Of a stretch of DNA of 64,000 bases, positions 43,617 through 51,639 are shown one piece after another (within the stretch, counting starts at the first letter, position 1; the number at the start of each line of letters is the position of its first letter). The notes beneath the pieces were generated by a model, which did no database searches, had not been told where the DNA came from, and worked only from the letters and a program-made list of their open reading frames with translations. This stretch comes from Takakia lepidozioides. Lineage: Eukaryota > Streptophyta > Takakiopsida > Takakiales > Takakiaceae. The DNA lies in the NCBI GenBank assembly GCA_030704615.1, contig CM060733.1, positions 56,296,001 to 56,360,000 on the forward strand. The letters run 5' to 3'. Both the position numbers and the translations under genes were made by a program.

Positions 43617-46600
43617 CTATGCTGCAACCTCTTGAGCAGTACCCCCTTCCTGCTCAGTCAATGACAAGGCCTCATCCTGCCCCATCATCTCATCATTGAG
43701 AACCTCCTCATCCCGAGAAGAATCCCCAACCTCATCCATCACAGCTGCCTTCGCTGCCAACTCCCTCTGAACCTCGAGCACCTCCCACATGTGCCATGGA
43801 TGTCTACACCTCGTGGTCCTCACCGGCTCGCCCCCACTCGCTGCCTGTACCGTCTCGGTAGGCAGAGAGACCGTCAAGGGAAGTGCACTCCGCACTCTAC
43901 GTTGCTCAGCCATAGCCAAGCTGACAATCCAGGTCAAGCAATTGAGATCCATTGCTTGCCCCAACACCTGACGACGTGATGCCTCAGAAAGAGAAGGCAC
44001 CGCCGTGGTCCCAGTGGAAAACCCCATAGCCCGCTCTCGCTCGTCGGCATTAGGCTCCACTAACTGCTGCAACTGAGCATCCCACAGGAGGCCAGGTCCA
44101 CCATCCCGAAAAGCATGGGATCCTGGGAAGCTGAGCAGTGTAGGTAATGCTGCTCGTGGTTGACCCACCCTGTTGACCACTGCCAAAGGCGAACGGTCAT
44201 CGTGTCTCACACGTTGAGACTGCCTTCCTGTGTCCAAAATGCCATCCACGGTGAGGTGTGCTGGCCGCTGCACCCCATCAAATGCACGCTTGAGCAGTGC
44301 GGGTGGCATCAAGTTAGTCCACCATAGTCGTGGACGATGAGCCCGTGACCCCACTGCAGCTGCATCCAGCAATACTGCTGACCCAAGCCACGACCGGACT
44401 TGATGCACACTGGCCATCACCCTGGCCCGAGAATCACCCATCAGTGGTACATTCTCCAAGATGTATGCTGGAGATACAGCTTGATGAAGCTGCAAGCAGC
44501 GCAAAATCCGCACCATCTCCCAAAACAGACCCGTCCTCGAGTCTCGCAATCCATTGCCATGCCCGGCTGATGAATGCCCTTGGCAGGGCCAACCTGCCAC
44601 TATCAGATCAATGGAGCCAACCTGCTCCAAATCTTGCGCCCCCAACAAAGAAATGTCTGCTGGCAAGGCTTGTTGGTATCCACGAACTGCAGACACAGAC
44701 AACAAGTCAGGGTACTGCTGTACCAACTGAGCCACATGGCGCAGTGAGACGCGTCGTGCAGTCTCATCCCTCTCCACATACAGGTAACGCCTTACCCGCA
44801 CACCTGCCTGTAGCACAGCAGCCAATCCGGTGCTGATCCCGCCAAACAAGTCCAGAAGGCAAATGCCTTCATCCGGCCGCTGCCACACAAGAGGTGTGGT
44901 GTCCAATGGCGACAACTGAGGTGGCCCTGGTGCAATCACCGCACTCTCCTCCTCTCCTGACGGTACAAAAGCTTCTACCCAAGCTTGTTGCACCCGTCCA
45001 TCAGCAGCTTGCTGCAAATCCTTGCTCGTACCCCACAACGGAGTGTGAGCAACCATGGCAGGCAACTCCGCCGTACCATGCATGTCATCCTGCTCTGCTG
45101 GAGGTGGCACATCCTCTGCATGGGCATTGCCTTCCAGCAACTCTCCAGGCCAACTAACTGCAGCTGTGAAGGCGGCTAGTGTTGGCATCTTGCCCCGCTG
45201 GGCAGCTGCAATACCCCCAATGAATGTCACAGGGAGCTGTGCACGGCGACCATCCCCTGACTGCCATCCAGGCCTGTAGGATGCTGACTCCTCCCAGAAA
45301 TCCAGGGTGAAGCCCATGGGGTATAACACTGCCCCACCAACGAGGACATCGTAAGAGACCGCGTCTGTCACAATGGCCTTGGCTCGCATCACTGAGCCAT
45401 CTACAGGATGATCCGGCTGCAGTCTAATAGCCAACTGATGCCGTGTCATGCCGCGAGCCTGCTCTGATCCTCCCAGAGATGTCTGTATCTGGAAAGGACA
45501 AGGCTCCATATCCGCCTCCATGAGGCCCAAACCTGCAATAGCAGCTCTGCCCAACATCAGTGGCTGAGCTCCTGAGTCCAACAAGACCCGCAGTGGCCGG
45601 TACTTCTTGCCTGCCGGTCCACTCAAAGTGAAAATGCCTCCCTGGTTGTCTAACAAGACAACTCCAGGTGTCACCATGGCGCGCTCAATGGCTGGCCTAG
45701 CTGGCAGCTCCGTCAACCTGGCAGCTGCAACTTGCCATGGCGCAGCCGTGGCAGTCTTGACCCTCAAATCCGAGGATCCCTCTGCCACTATACCTTCCAC
45801 TAACTCCGCAGAAGATGAAGTGACCTCCCCACTCTCACAGAGAGTTGCTGCTAGTCTGAACACTGCAGCTGGTCTCACCCCCGGCGTCGCAATCATGGTT
45901 GCCGAGAACAGTGGGGCTTGACACACAGAGGTGGCTGCCCCCAATAACACACCGGTTGCACTAGCCTTGGTAGCAGGTGTCAGTGCTGCACGTGTAGCTC
46001 TCCCCAATGGCATAGTAACCTCCGCCTCGGTAACCGTCGGGCGAGAACTAGGTGCCATGGATGGCGTTGACACTGTCTCCGCCAAGGTGAATGACTGAGG
46101 CAGCCTCGCCTGACGGCTTGCCTCCCCACGTTGTGGATCCAACTCCACCTCTGCACCTCGTGGCTCAGGAACTCGTGCTGCTCCTCGAGTCACGGCTGCA
46201 GCAGACTCCACCTGCTCTAGTGGTAGTGCTGCTCCGCACATGAATCCCATGCCTCCCATATCTCCTCCCTCAGGAGCAGGAGGTGGACCATCCCGCCTGG
46301 GAGCCGGTACCGCCTGAGCTATAGCCATGGCAGCGAGCCTCTGCTCTAGCTGCTGAAGCCGATTGGCCATGCCTTGGTCAACACCCTGACCTCCGCGTCC
46401 TTGGCCATGTGGAGCTTGCCCTTGGCCTGCACCTCGTGCCCGACCACCTCGTCCTCTTTGGGCTGGTCCACCTCGCCCCTGGCCACCATTGTTCCCTTGG
46501 AACTGGCCTGGGCGCAACTCAGGATGCAAGTCATAACACTGGGCATCTACATGCCCATACTTGCCACAATGCCCACACTGCAACTGTGCAGGCTGTGCTT

Positions 46601-47819
46601 GTGCCGGCCTTCTGCCATTCTCTGGGCAATCTCTTTTGACATGGGGTCCTCCACATGTCCAACATATCACCCCTGGTTGCTGTTGGCCTGCAAAAGATGC
46701 CACGGGCCTCTGCACCTGAGGTCCCCTGTAAGCTCCATGGAACTTGGGCTGGGCAACCTTGCCCCCCTGACCACGCTGTTGGGCAGTCCCTTGTGCCTGT
46801 GGGCTGACAGCTGTGCCCCGTACAGGCATGTCCTTGCCAAATCCAATTGTAACAACTCGCTCCTCCACCATGTTGAGCTCAATCCGCTCAGCCAGCAGAA
46901 ACACATCTGCTAATGTGGGTTGGGCTGCTTGTAACAGGGTTGCATCTCGCACCCTTCTCTTGAGCTCCTTGTCCAGAATTCCATACCAAAACTGGATTGC
47001 CTGAGCTTCAGTAACCCCTTGGGTCACACTTATCAAGCGCCTCATACGAGTGTACGCCTCTCGCAGGCTCTCACTGGGTTTGCGCTGGAAGTCTTGCAAA
47101 CTTCGCAGCTTCTCTGTCCGTACACCTTGGTAGTTCCTCCGCAACTCCTGGAAGAACTCCACCACCGGGTTGAATCTAGGCACATGTGTTGTAGTTGTGG
47201 CAGGAGGAGTAGTAGCACCTTTTGAACTGGTACCACCTGCAGAAGTACCAGCACTACCTGCTCCACTACTAGTGCTGGCAGTGAGAGCTATTGGTACTGA
47301 TGCAGCTACTGGTCGCGTCGTGCCTCGAGTAATGGAGACGTAGTCAGGTGACCAATACATCCTCCACTCCTCAATCTCTGCTTCATGTCCTCGCCTGAAC
47401 TCGTGGTAATCGTCCATAGGCGGGCCTTCCAAATGCTGGAACAGTCCCTTCCACGCCATGAATGGGGTGAATAGCTGTGGATTGCGCATCTGCTGCAAAT
47501 CACACCAGCTGTCGAACTCCTGGATAAAGTCATCCAACTCGATTGTGCCCACAGCTCCAGAGTACCTACGAGGCCCCTTGGTAGCTCCATACATCTCCTC
47601 CATGTCGTCCCACAACAATGGCGAATGAAAGTGCACACCTGTTGATGAAGCCTCTGAGTCTGTGTCTGACTCTACAGTAATTGAGGGTGGCGGTGAAGGT
47701 GGTCTGAACCGAATACCTCGTCTTGTGAACCCACTCTCACTGTTACTGCCTGTAGCCGTACTCCCCTCAAAACCCTTGGGTAACTCCGTAATGACACTCA
47801 CAATGTGCACCTCCTCCAC
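43617..47819 (-). CDS. Gypsy-2 Gag-protease-C5 cytosine methyltransferase polyprotein
   Basis: A 1400-residue intact ORF. About residues 75-330: Gag capsid-like (Retrotrans_gag type, FQELRRNYQGVRTEKL). About 385-430: two CCHC knuckles (CWTCGGPHVKRDC, CGHCGKYGHVDAQC). About 740-770: aspartic protease (LLDSGAQPLMLG). About 980-1305: DNA C5-methyltransferase with motif I (LLDLFGGISTGLAA), motif II region (YLYVERDETARR), catalytic motif IV (AGWPCQGHSSAG, Pro-Cys), motif VI (YILENVPL, Glu-Asn-Val), motif VIII-like (RPRLWWTN), motif IX-region (ERERAMGFSTGTTA) and motif X (GQAMDLNCLTWIVSLA). All catalytic signatures are present. It resembles the DNMT3/DRM-like type more than DNMT1 or CMT (no BAH or chromodomain); a search is needed to settle this. 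Plausible roles are methylating its own copies or altering host silencing; this is inference. Confidence 0.92.
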   Translation of the reverse strand: MEEVHIVSVITELPKGFEGSTATGSNSESGFTRRGIRFRPPSPPPSITVESDTDSEASSTGVHFHSPLLWDDMEEMYGATKGPRRYSGAVGTIELDDFIQEFDSWCDLQQMRNPQLFTPFMAWKGLFQHLEGPPMDDYHEFRRGHEAEIEEWRMYWSPDYVSITRGTTRPVAASVPIALTASTSSGAGSAGTSAGGTSSKGATTPPATTTTHVPRFNPVVEFFQELRRNYQGVRTEKLRSLQDFQRKPSESLREAYTRMRRLISVTQGVTEAQAIQFWYGILDKELKRRVRDATLLQAAQPTLADVFLLAERIELNMVEERVVTIGFGKDMPVRGTAVSPQAQGTAQQRGQGGKVAQPKFHGAYRGPQVQRPVASFAGQQQPGVICWTCGGPHVKRDCPENGRRPAQAQPAQLQCGHCGKYGHVDAQCYDLHPELRPGQFQGNNGGQGRGGPAQRGRGGRARGAGQGQAPHGQGRGGQGVDQGMANRLQQLEQRLAAMAIAQAVPAPRRDGPPPAPEGGDMGGMGFMCGAALPLEQVESAAAVTRGAARVPEPRGAEVELDPQRGEASRQARLPQSFTLAETVSTPSMAPSSRPTVTEAEVTMPLGRATRAALTPATKASATGVLLGAATSVCQAPLFSATMIATPGVRPAAVFRLAATLCESGEVTSSSAELVEGIVAEGSSDLRVKTATAAPWQVAAARLTELPARPAIERAMVTPGVVLLDNQGGIFTLSGPAGKKYRPLRVLLDSGAQPLMLGRAAIAGLGLMEADMEPCPFQIQTSLGGSEQARGMTRHQLAIRLQPDHPVDGSVMRAKAIVTDAVSYDVLVGGAVLYPMGFTLDFWEESASYRPGWQSGDGRRAQLPVTFIGGIAAAQRGKMPTLAAFTAAVSWPGELLEGNAHAEDVPPPAEQDDMHGTAELPAMVAHTPLWGTSKDLQQAADGRVQQAWVEAFVPSGEEESAVIAPGPPQLSPLDTTPLVWQRPDEGICLLDLFGGISTGLAAVLQAGVRVRRYLYVERDETARRVSLRHVAQLVQQYPDLLSVSAVRGYQQALPADISLLGAQDLEQVGSIDLIVAGWPCQGHSSAGHGNGLRDSRTGLFWEMVRILRCLQLHQAVSPAYILENVPLMGDSRARVMASVHQVRSWLGSAVLLDAAAVGSRAHRPRLWWTNLMPPALLKRAFDGVQRPAHLTVDGILDTGRQSQRVRHDDRSPLAVVNRVGQPRAALPTLLSFPGSHAFRDGGPGLLWDAQLQQLVEPNADERERAMGFSTGTTAVPSLSEASRRQVLGQAMDLNCLTWIVSLAMAEQRRVRSALPLTVSLPTETVQAASGGEPVRTTRCRHPWHMWEVLEVQRELAAKAAVMDEVGDSSRDEEVLNDEMMGQDEALSLTEQEGGTAQEVAA

Positions 47820-48338
47820 GTAACACTATAAGGCTCTAGTACTAATCTAATAGTGACATGGGTGGGCACCTGTTGCAGTTTAAGGGTCATATCCCAATGG
47901 CTCAGGGCACCTGCACCTGCATCCACCGCAAGAACTCCTATGGTTGGCTGGTCATCAACCCAGCCTCACCATAGAAGAAACACTGGTGGTCTTGCTGGTC
48001 ATCACTCCAGCCTCACCACCGACAGCATACTCTAGGATTGACCGGTGATCAAATCCGGCCTAATCCCTATGAAAGCAAGCGCCCACACAAAACCAACATG
48101 GCGCACAGTCAAGCATGCAGGTGTTGGGGGGGATCCAAACACAAGAAATCAAAACATCAACACCCCCACACCAAAATCCAGCTGCAATGCTGATCCTGCA
48201 GAATATCCCAGCCCAAAACCCCGGACTGACTGGCCTCCACCAAGAGAGGCTTTGGCAACTACAAGTACAAGGTAATGAAAATAGTACAGAGATGGAGGGG
48301 AAGAATAGAAGCCCGCCCAAGCAAGATCTAATCCTGAT

Positions 48339-49088
48339 CTATGCTATCAACTTCCAGACTTCTCTCAAAGTGCCTCGCTCTGCTTGATGGTAAGGTGTAG
48401 GAGGTATATCTATGTCCAGAAACCTGCCACTAACCTTGTCCCAAGCTACAGTAGCTCGCTCTAACCAACCCTCCTCCTCTTTCTGCCAGGTAGAGACAAA
48501 GCAATACTCCCCTATCTCCCGCTCACTGAACACTAAAGAAAACAAAGGTAGGGTCTGATAGTCTCTCAACTCGAAAGCTTTGAGACGGTTGCGGGTGTCT
48601 TCATTGCGAATGACTGCATCTCCTTCACGCACAACAAACATGTCATTGCTGATGAACCCCCGCTCGTGGTTGCCCTGTGCAGAGCGTATCCGGCTGCAAC
48701 CGTGTCTGATTGCACAAACTTGTGTAGCTCCTGCTCCTCTGCTCCAGTACACCACGGCCTTGTGGCTGAACACCTTGGTCCCCGGGGCTGTCTTTGGCTG
48801 TGTTCCAAGCCTAGCTTTCACCCACTTTGGTATTTCACCTACAGCTGCAGAACTGCTGGCTCCAACCGAGTTCTGACTGTCCAAGGCGATATTGAGGCCC
48901 TCAATGCCAACTACAGCAGTCTGTTGTCTACTGCTAATGCCTAACTCCCAGTATGCAATCAACTCGTCCAACTGTTCTCCACTCAAATCAGTCTGAGTTC
49001 CTTGGGAAACATAAATCTTGTCCCCTTTGGTGCACAGGCTAAGAGAAGAGACCTGCCCTTCAACGACGTCCTCATTTCCCCCAGCCAT
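48339..49088 (-). CDS. Gypsy-2 leader ORF, 249 aa, unknown
   Basis: An intact ORF between the 5' end and gag, same strand. Ser/Gly-rich start (MAGGNEDVVEG), then a mixed alpha/beta region with KVFSHKAVVYWSRG, RGFISNDMFVV and EYCFVSTWQKEEEGW. No signal peptide, zinc motif or membrane helix. I do not recognise it. Ending about 0.5 kb before gag ATG, it could be an accessory protein made from a separate or spliced message. Confidence 0.5.
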   Translation of the reverse strand: MAGGNEDVVEGQVSSLSLCTKGDKIYVSQGTQTDLSGEQLDELIAYWELGISSRQQTAVVGIEGLNIALDSQNSVGASSSAAVGEIPKWVKARLGTQPKTAPGTKVFSHKAVVYWSRGAGATQVCAIRHGCSRIRSAQGNHERGFISNDMFVVREGDAVIRNEDTRNRLKAFELRDYQTLPLFSLVFSEREIGEYCFVSTWQKEEEGWLERATVAWDKVSGRFLDIDIPPTPYHQAERGTLREVWKLIA

Positions 49089-49403
49089 ACAAGGAGTACA
49101 TCCACAGATTTGTCTCTAATATAGACCAGCACAGGTTCTAGAAACAGGATTGTGGATCTTTCATGGCACACTCACACTCTAAAAATTCCATAGATTTTTA
49201 GCAGAGTCCCAAAAACAGAAACCTAGATTTCCCCTTTCTGCAGCTATCCCCTCAAAAACTGAGTCAAACGGAGCTCATTTGACAAAGATATGACCAACCA
49301 GGCTCTTTATCATTTAAATTAGATCAAAGTTTTTTTTTTTTAACACCAAAACGTTCCCGCCATTAAGAACCGTTCCCAGGTTATCTACAAGTTCCGAACA
49401 TGT

Positions 49404-49790
49404 TCATGTAGTTCTCTGTTGTTTTGGGGTCGCCTCGCCATTACCACGGAGCAGCTCGATTTGTTGAGCTCCGATCGGCTTCTCCTCCATGATGGACCGC
49501 ATTGCCGCTTCGTCATTCAGCTGCATTTGTTCAGGTGTCCGTCCCACATACTTATCATTGCTGACTCTCAGATCATTTCCCGTAAGTTCCAGCTCGCATG
49601 GAGGGAGATTACCGGCAGCCTGCACTTCAACTCGACTGCCAGACCATGTCTTGAGGTCTCTGTTACACTCTCCACCCTTTCTTCCGCTGATTACTTTGAT
49701 GCTTGACTTCAATGATTGATCACGCATCCAATCCGTCCGTTGCTCTGTGACCAGTATGGGGCCGACTGCTCTTGTTTCCTCCTGAATCAC
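49404..49790 (-). CDS. Gypsy-2 leader ORF, 128 aa, uncertain
   Basis: A polar, charged ORF (MIQEETRAVGP ... EEKPIGAQQIELLRG) on the element's coding strand. No domain recognised; codon content is not obviously different from noncoding, so it may be fortuitous. Confidence 0.25.
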   Translation of the reverse strand: MIQEETRAVGPILVTEQRTDWMRDQSLKSSIKVISGRKGGECNRDLKTWSGSRVEVQAAGNLPPCELELTGNDLRVSNDKYVGRTPEQMQLNDEAAMRSIMEEKPIGAQQIELLRGNGEATPKQQRTT

Positions 49791-50042
49791 TCATATATCT
49801 CCGAAACTCACACTTAATCCACTCTCAGCCTTGATCTGTTGATGTGACCTTTTGTGTGCCGTATCTGTAGGTCATTTGTTCCTCCAAAAATCGTGCAGTT
49901 GAGTAATCTGTGTGATCTGCAACTGGTCTGATTTCCACACACTTGGAGCATTGGCCAATTAGAGCATGACGAGTTCCTTCAGCCCTTCTTCCCTGCTACA
50001 AGACCTGATGGGCGAGAAGGTCAGCTCCTATCACCTTATCAA

Positions 50043-50390
50043 TTACCCAAGGGTACCAAAGTGGGCCCAGTATCTGGCCTCTCTGTAACGCCACATCACA
50101 TAGTCATCAGGCAGTTCCCTAGCCCGGGCTCGGAGCTCCGTTACCTCATCAAAGAAACTTTCCGATGAAGCTTCAGGAAGGAAGTCCTGGGGTTGCCAGC
50201 ACTTGTCTACGGGCTTCAAAAGGGGTAGCAAATTCTCTTGCGCCCAGTTGTCCAGGGAACCGATAACCTTCAATTTCTCAATGGGGATCTCTCGAGCACT
50301 TTCTTTGTTCCACTCCTGGTAGGGTGTGAGAACTTTGCGAGGTCGAGGGTTCACAGCTAGATTTGTCTTCCTGTGACAACGTAAGGCCAC
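50043..50390 (-). CDS. Gypsy-2 leader ORF, 115 aa, unknown
   Basis: A basic N-terminus (MALRCHRKTNLAVNPRPRK), then an amphipathic, Trp-rich region (YQEWNKESAREIP, NWAQENLLPLL, YVMWRYREARYWAHFG). The composition looks protein-like. Unknown; together with 48339-49088 it gives this element an unusually long leader of about 3.4 kb. Confidence 0.4.
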   Translation of the reverse strand: MALRCHRKTNLAVNPRPRKVLTPYQEWNKESAREIPIEKLKVIGSLDNWAQENLLPLLKPVDKCWQPQDFLPEASSESFFDEVTELRARARELPDDYVMWRYREARYWAHFGTLG

Positions 50391-51292
50391 GGTGCACTAT
50401 GATAGACATAATGAGCATGACGGGACTGAGGCATTATAGCTCGAAGTTAGCTAGAATAACTCCCTACTAGTAGGAACACCACCAGCGTGAATAACTCGGC
50501 ATAAGGGCCCCGCAGCACTGCTCACAGGCACGTACCCGCTTGAACCTAGCTTGTGTGTTAAGTTTCAATTCTGCCAGCGTCTCCACAAGGGACATGCACA
50601 ACCCCAAGAAGTTAAAACGACGACTCTACTACCTTTGCACTTTCCTGATCCGTTTCCCGTTGAGGCTCCTCTGGTTAGAGTCCAGGAGCCTCAATCCCAA
50701 CAGAAGCAGCAGTCTGAAGCCAAATTTGTATCAGCGACCAACCATGCAGCGCAGTCTACCTTCGCAAAGGCTGAGAGATCCACTTACACCACCACGGGAC
50801 GAGTTTGAAATCATGAACGTGTACAAGCCAGGCCCTGCAAGAATCCCAGTATATATAGGCAGTGGTGTAACAAGCCCCCTCACACAGGTGCTAGGCAGGC
50901 TGGTGAGGTTCAAGCCACACACGAATAGCCTGAACGGCTCAACACCCACTGCCAACGAAACTCTGGAGCGCCTCCAAGTCGCCAATATAAATCAAGCCCA
51001 GCCAGCCCAAACGGGGGATTCCGACCAATGGTCTTTCTCGCGCTGCAGCACGAGTGCCCTCATAAACTGAGCACGGCAGGCCTCCTTGTCTCCCAGGCTG
51101 ATTATTGTTGGCTTTGAACTGTTGCAGCAACACTTCAAATGGTTTCCGCCTTCTTGTACTGCTCCACTCGGCACACATAGCCAGTCTGACTGCAGGCTCC
51201 CTGTGACCAAGCTATATTATAATAGTGCTTAAAAACAGAAAACATCATATCTAGCTTAGCACTAGAAAACTAGACAGCTCATCTCTCTCGAG

Positions 51293-51639
51293 TGATAAGA
51301 AAGCTAAGGACACACACGATGCAAAGCATGAAAACCAAACCATCACTCTTAGAAATAGAAGTCGAGCCAGGGGCACCCCAAGCTATGGGGACTCCACCCC
51401 ACAACAACCTACACTCCCATCATAAGCACACTCATATCTGAATCGATGAAGGAGCTCGGTCGCGCAGGCTCAACTCGAGAGAGATGAGCTGCGCGACTGC
51501 CGCTCTCGTGAAGATAAGACAGACCAGGTGTCAAACTAAACTTGACACCTGATTTAACACTTGACCTAAATCCAAGTGTTAAATACAAATAACTAGTTTT
51601 ATTCTAGCTGTTTTTACACTGTGCTTATTTAACTTGACA
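51293..51639 (-). repeat. Gypsy-2 right LTR (only 347 of 432 bp)
   Basis: It starts TGATAAGAAAGC, exactly where the repeated 87-bp piece at 40140-40226 stops, and ends ACTTGACA. Just before it, 51275-51292 is the inverse of an 18-bp segment within the LTR (CTCGAGAGAGATGAGCTG). No clear PBS. Confidence 0.85.

Larger units (their letters stand above)
39706..51639 (-). mobile_element. Gypsy-2: Ty3/gypsy retrotransposon encoding a C5-cytosine methyltransferase
   Basis: On the minus strand: three small leader ORFs, Gag-protease-methyltransferase (47819-43617), RT-RNase H (43616-41865), integrase plus PHD finger (41940-40483), then a PPT-like run (GCTAGGGGGGCG) at 40227-40238. The flanking 4-bp AGTG (39702-39705, 51640-51643) and the in-frame rejoining of the interrupted exon define the insertion; a 5-bp AAGTG with one overlapping A is an alternative. 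LTR sequences are nearly identical between ends, so it is the youngest insertion here. Retrotransposon-borne cytosine methyltransferases are known from Klebsormidium and Symbiodinium. Confidence 0.88.

Noticed and set aside
43332-47225. Plus-strand ORFs of 60-179 aa opposite gypsy-2 pol
   Set aside because: Shadows of the intact minus-strand polyprotein.
50540-51070. 176-aa plus-strand ORF
   Set aside because: Antisense to the gypsy-2 leader, with no domain and no promoter context.
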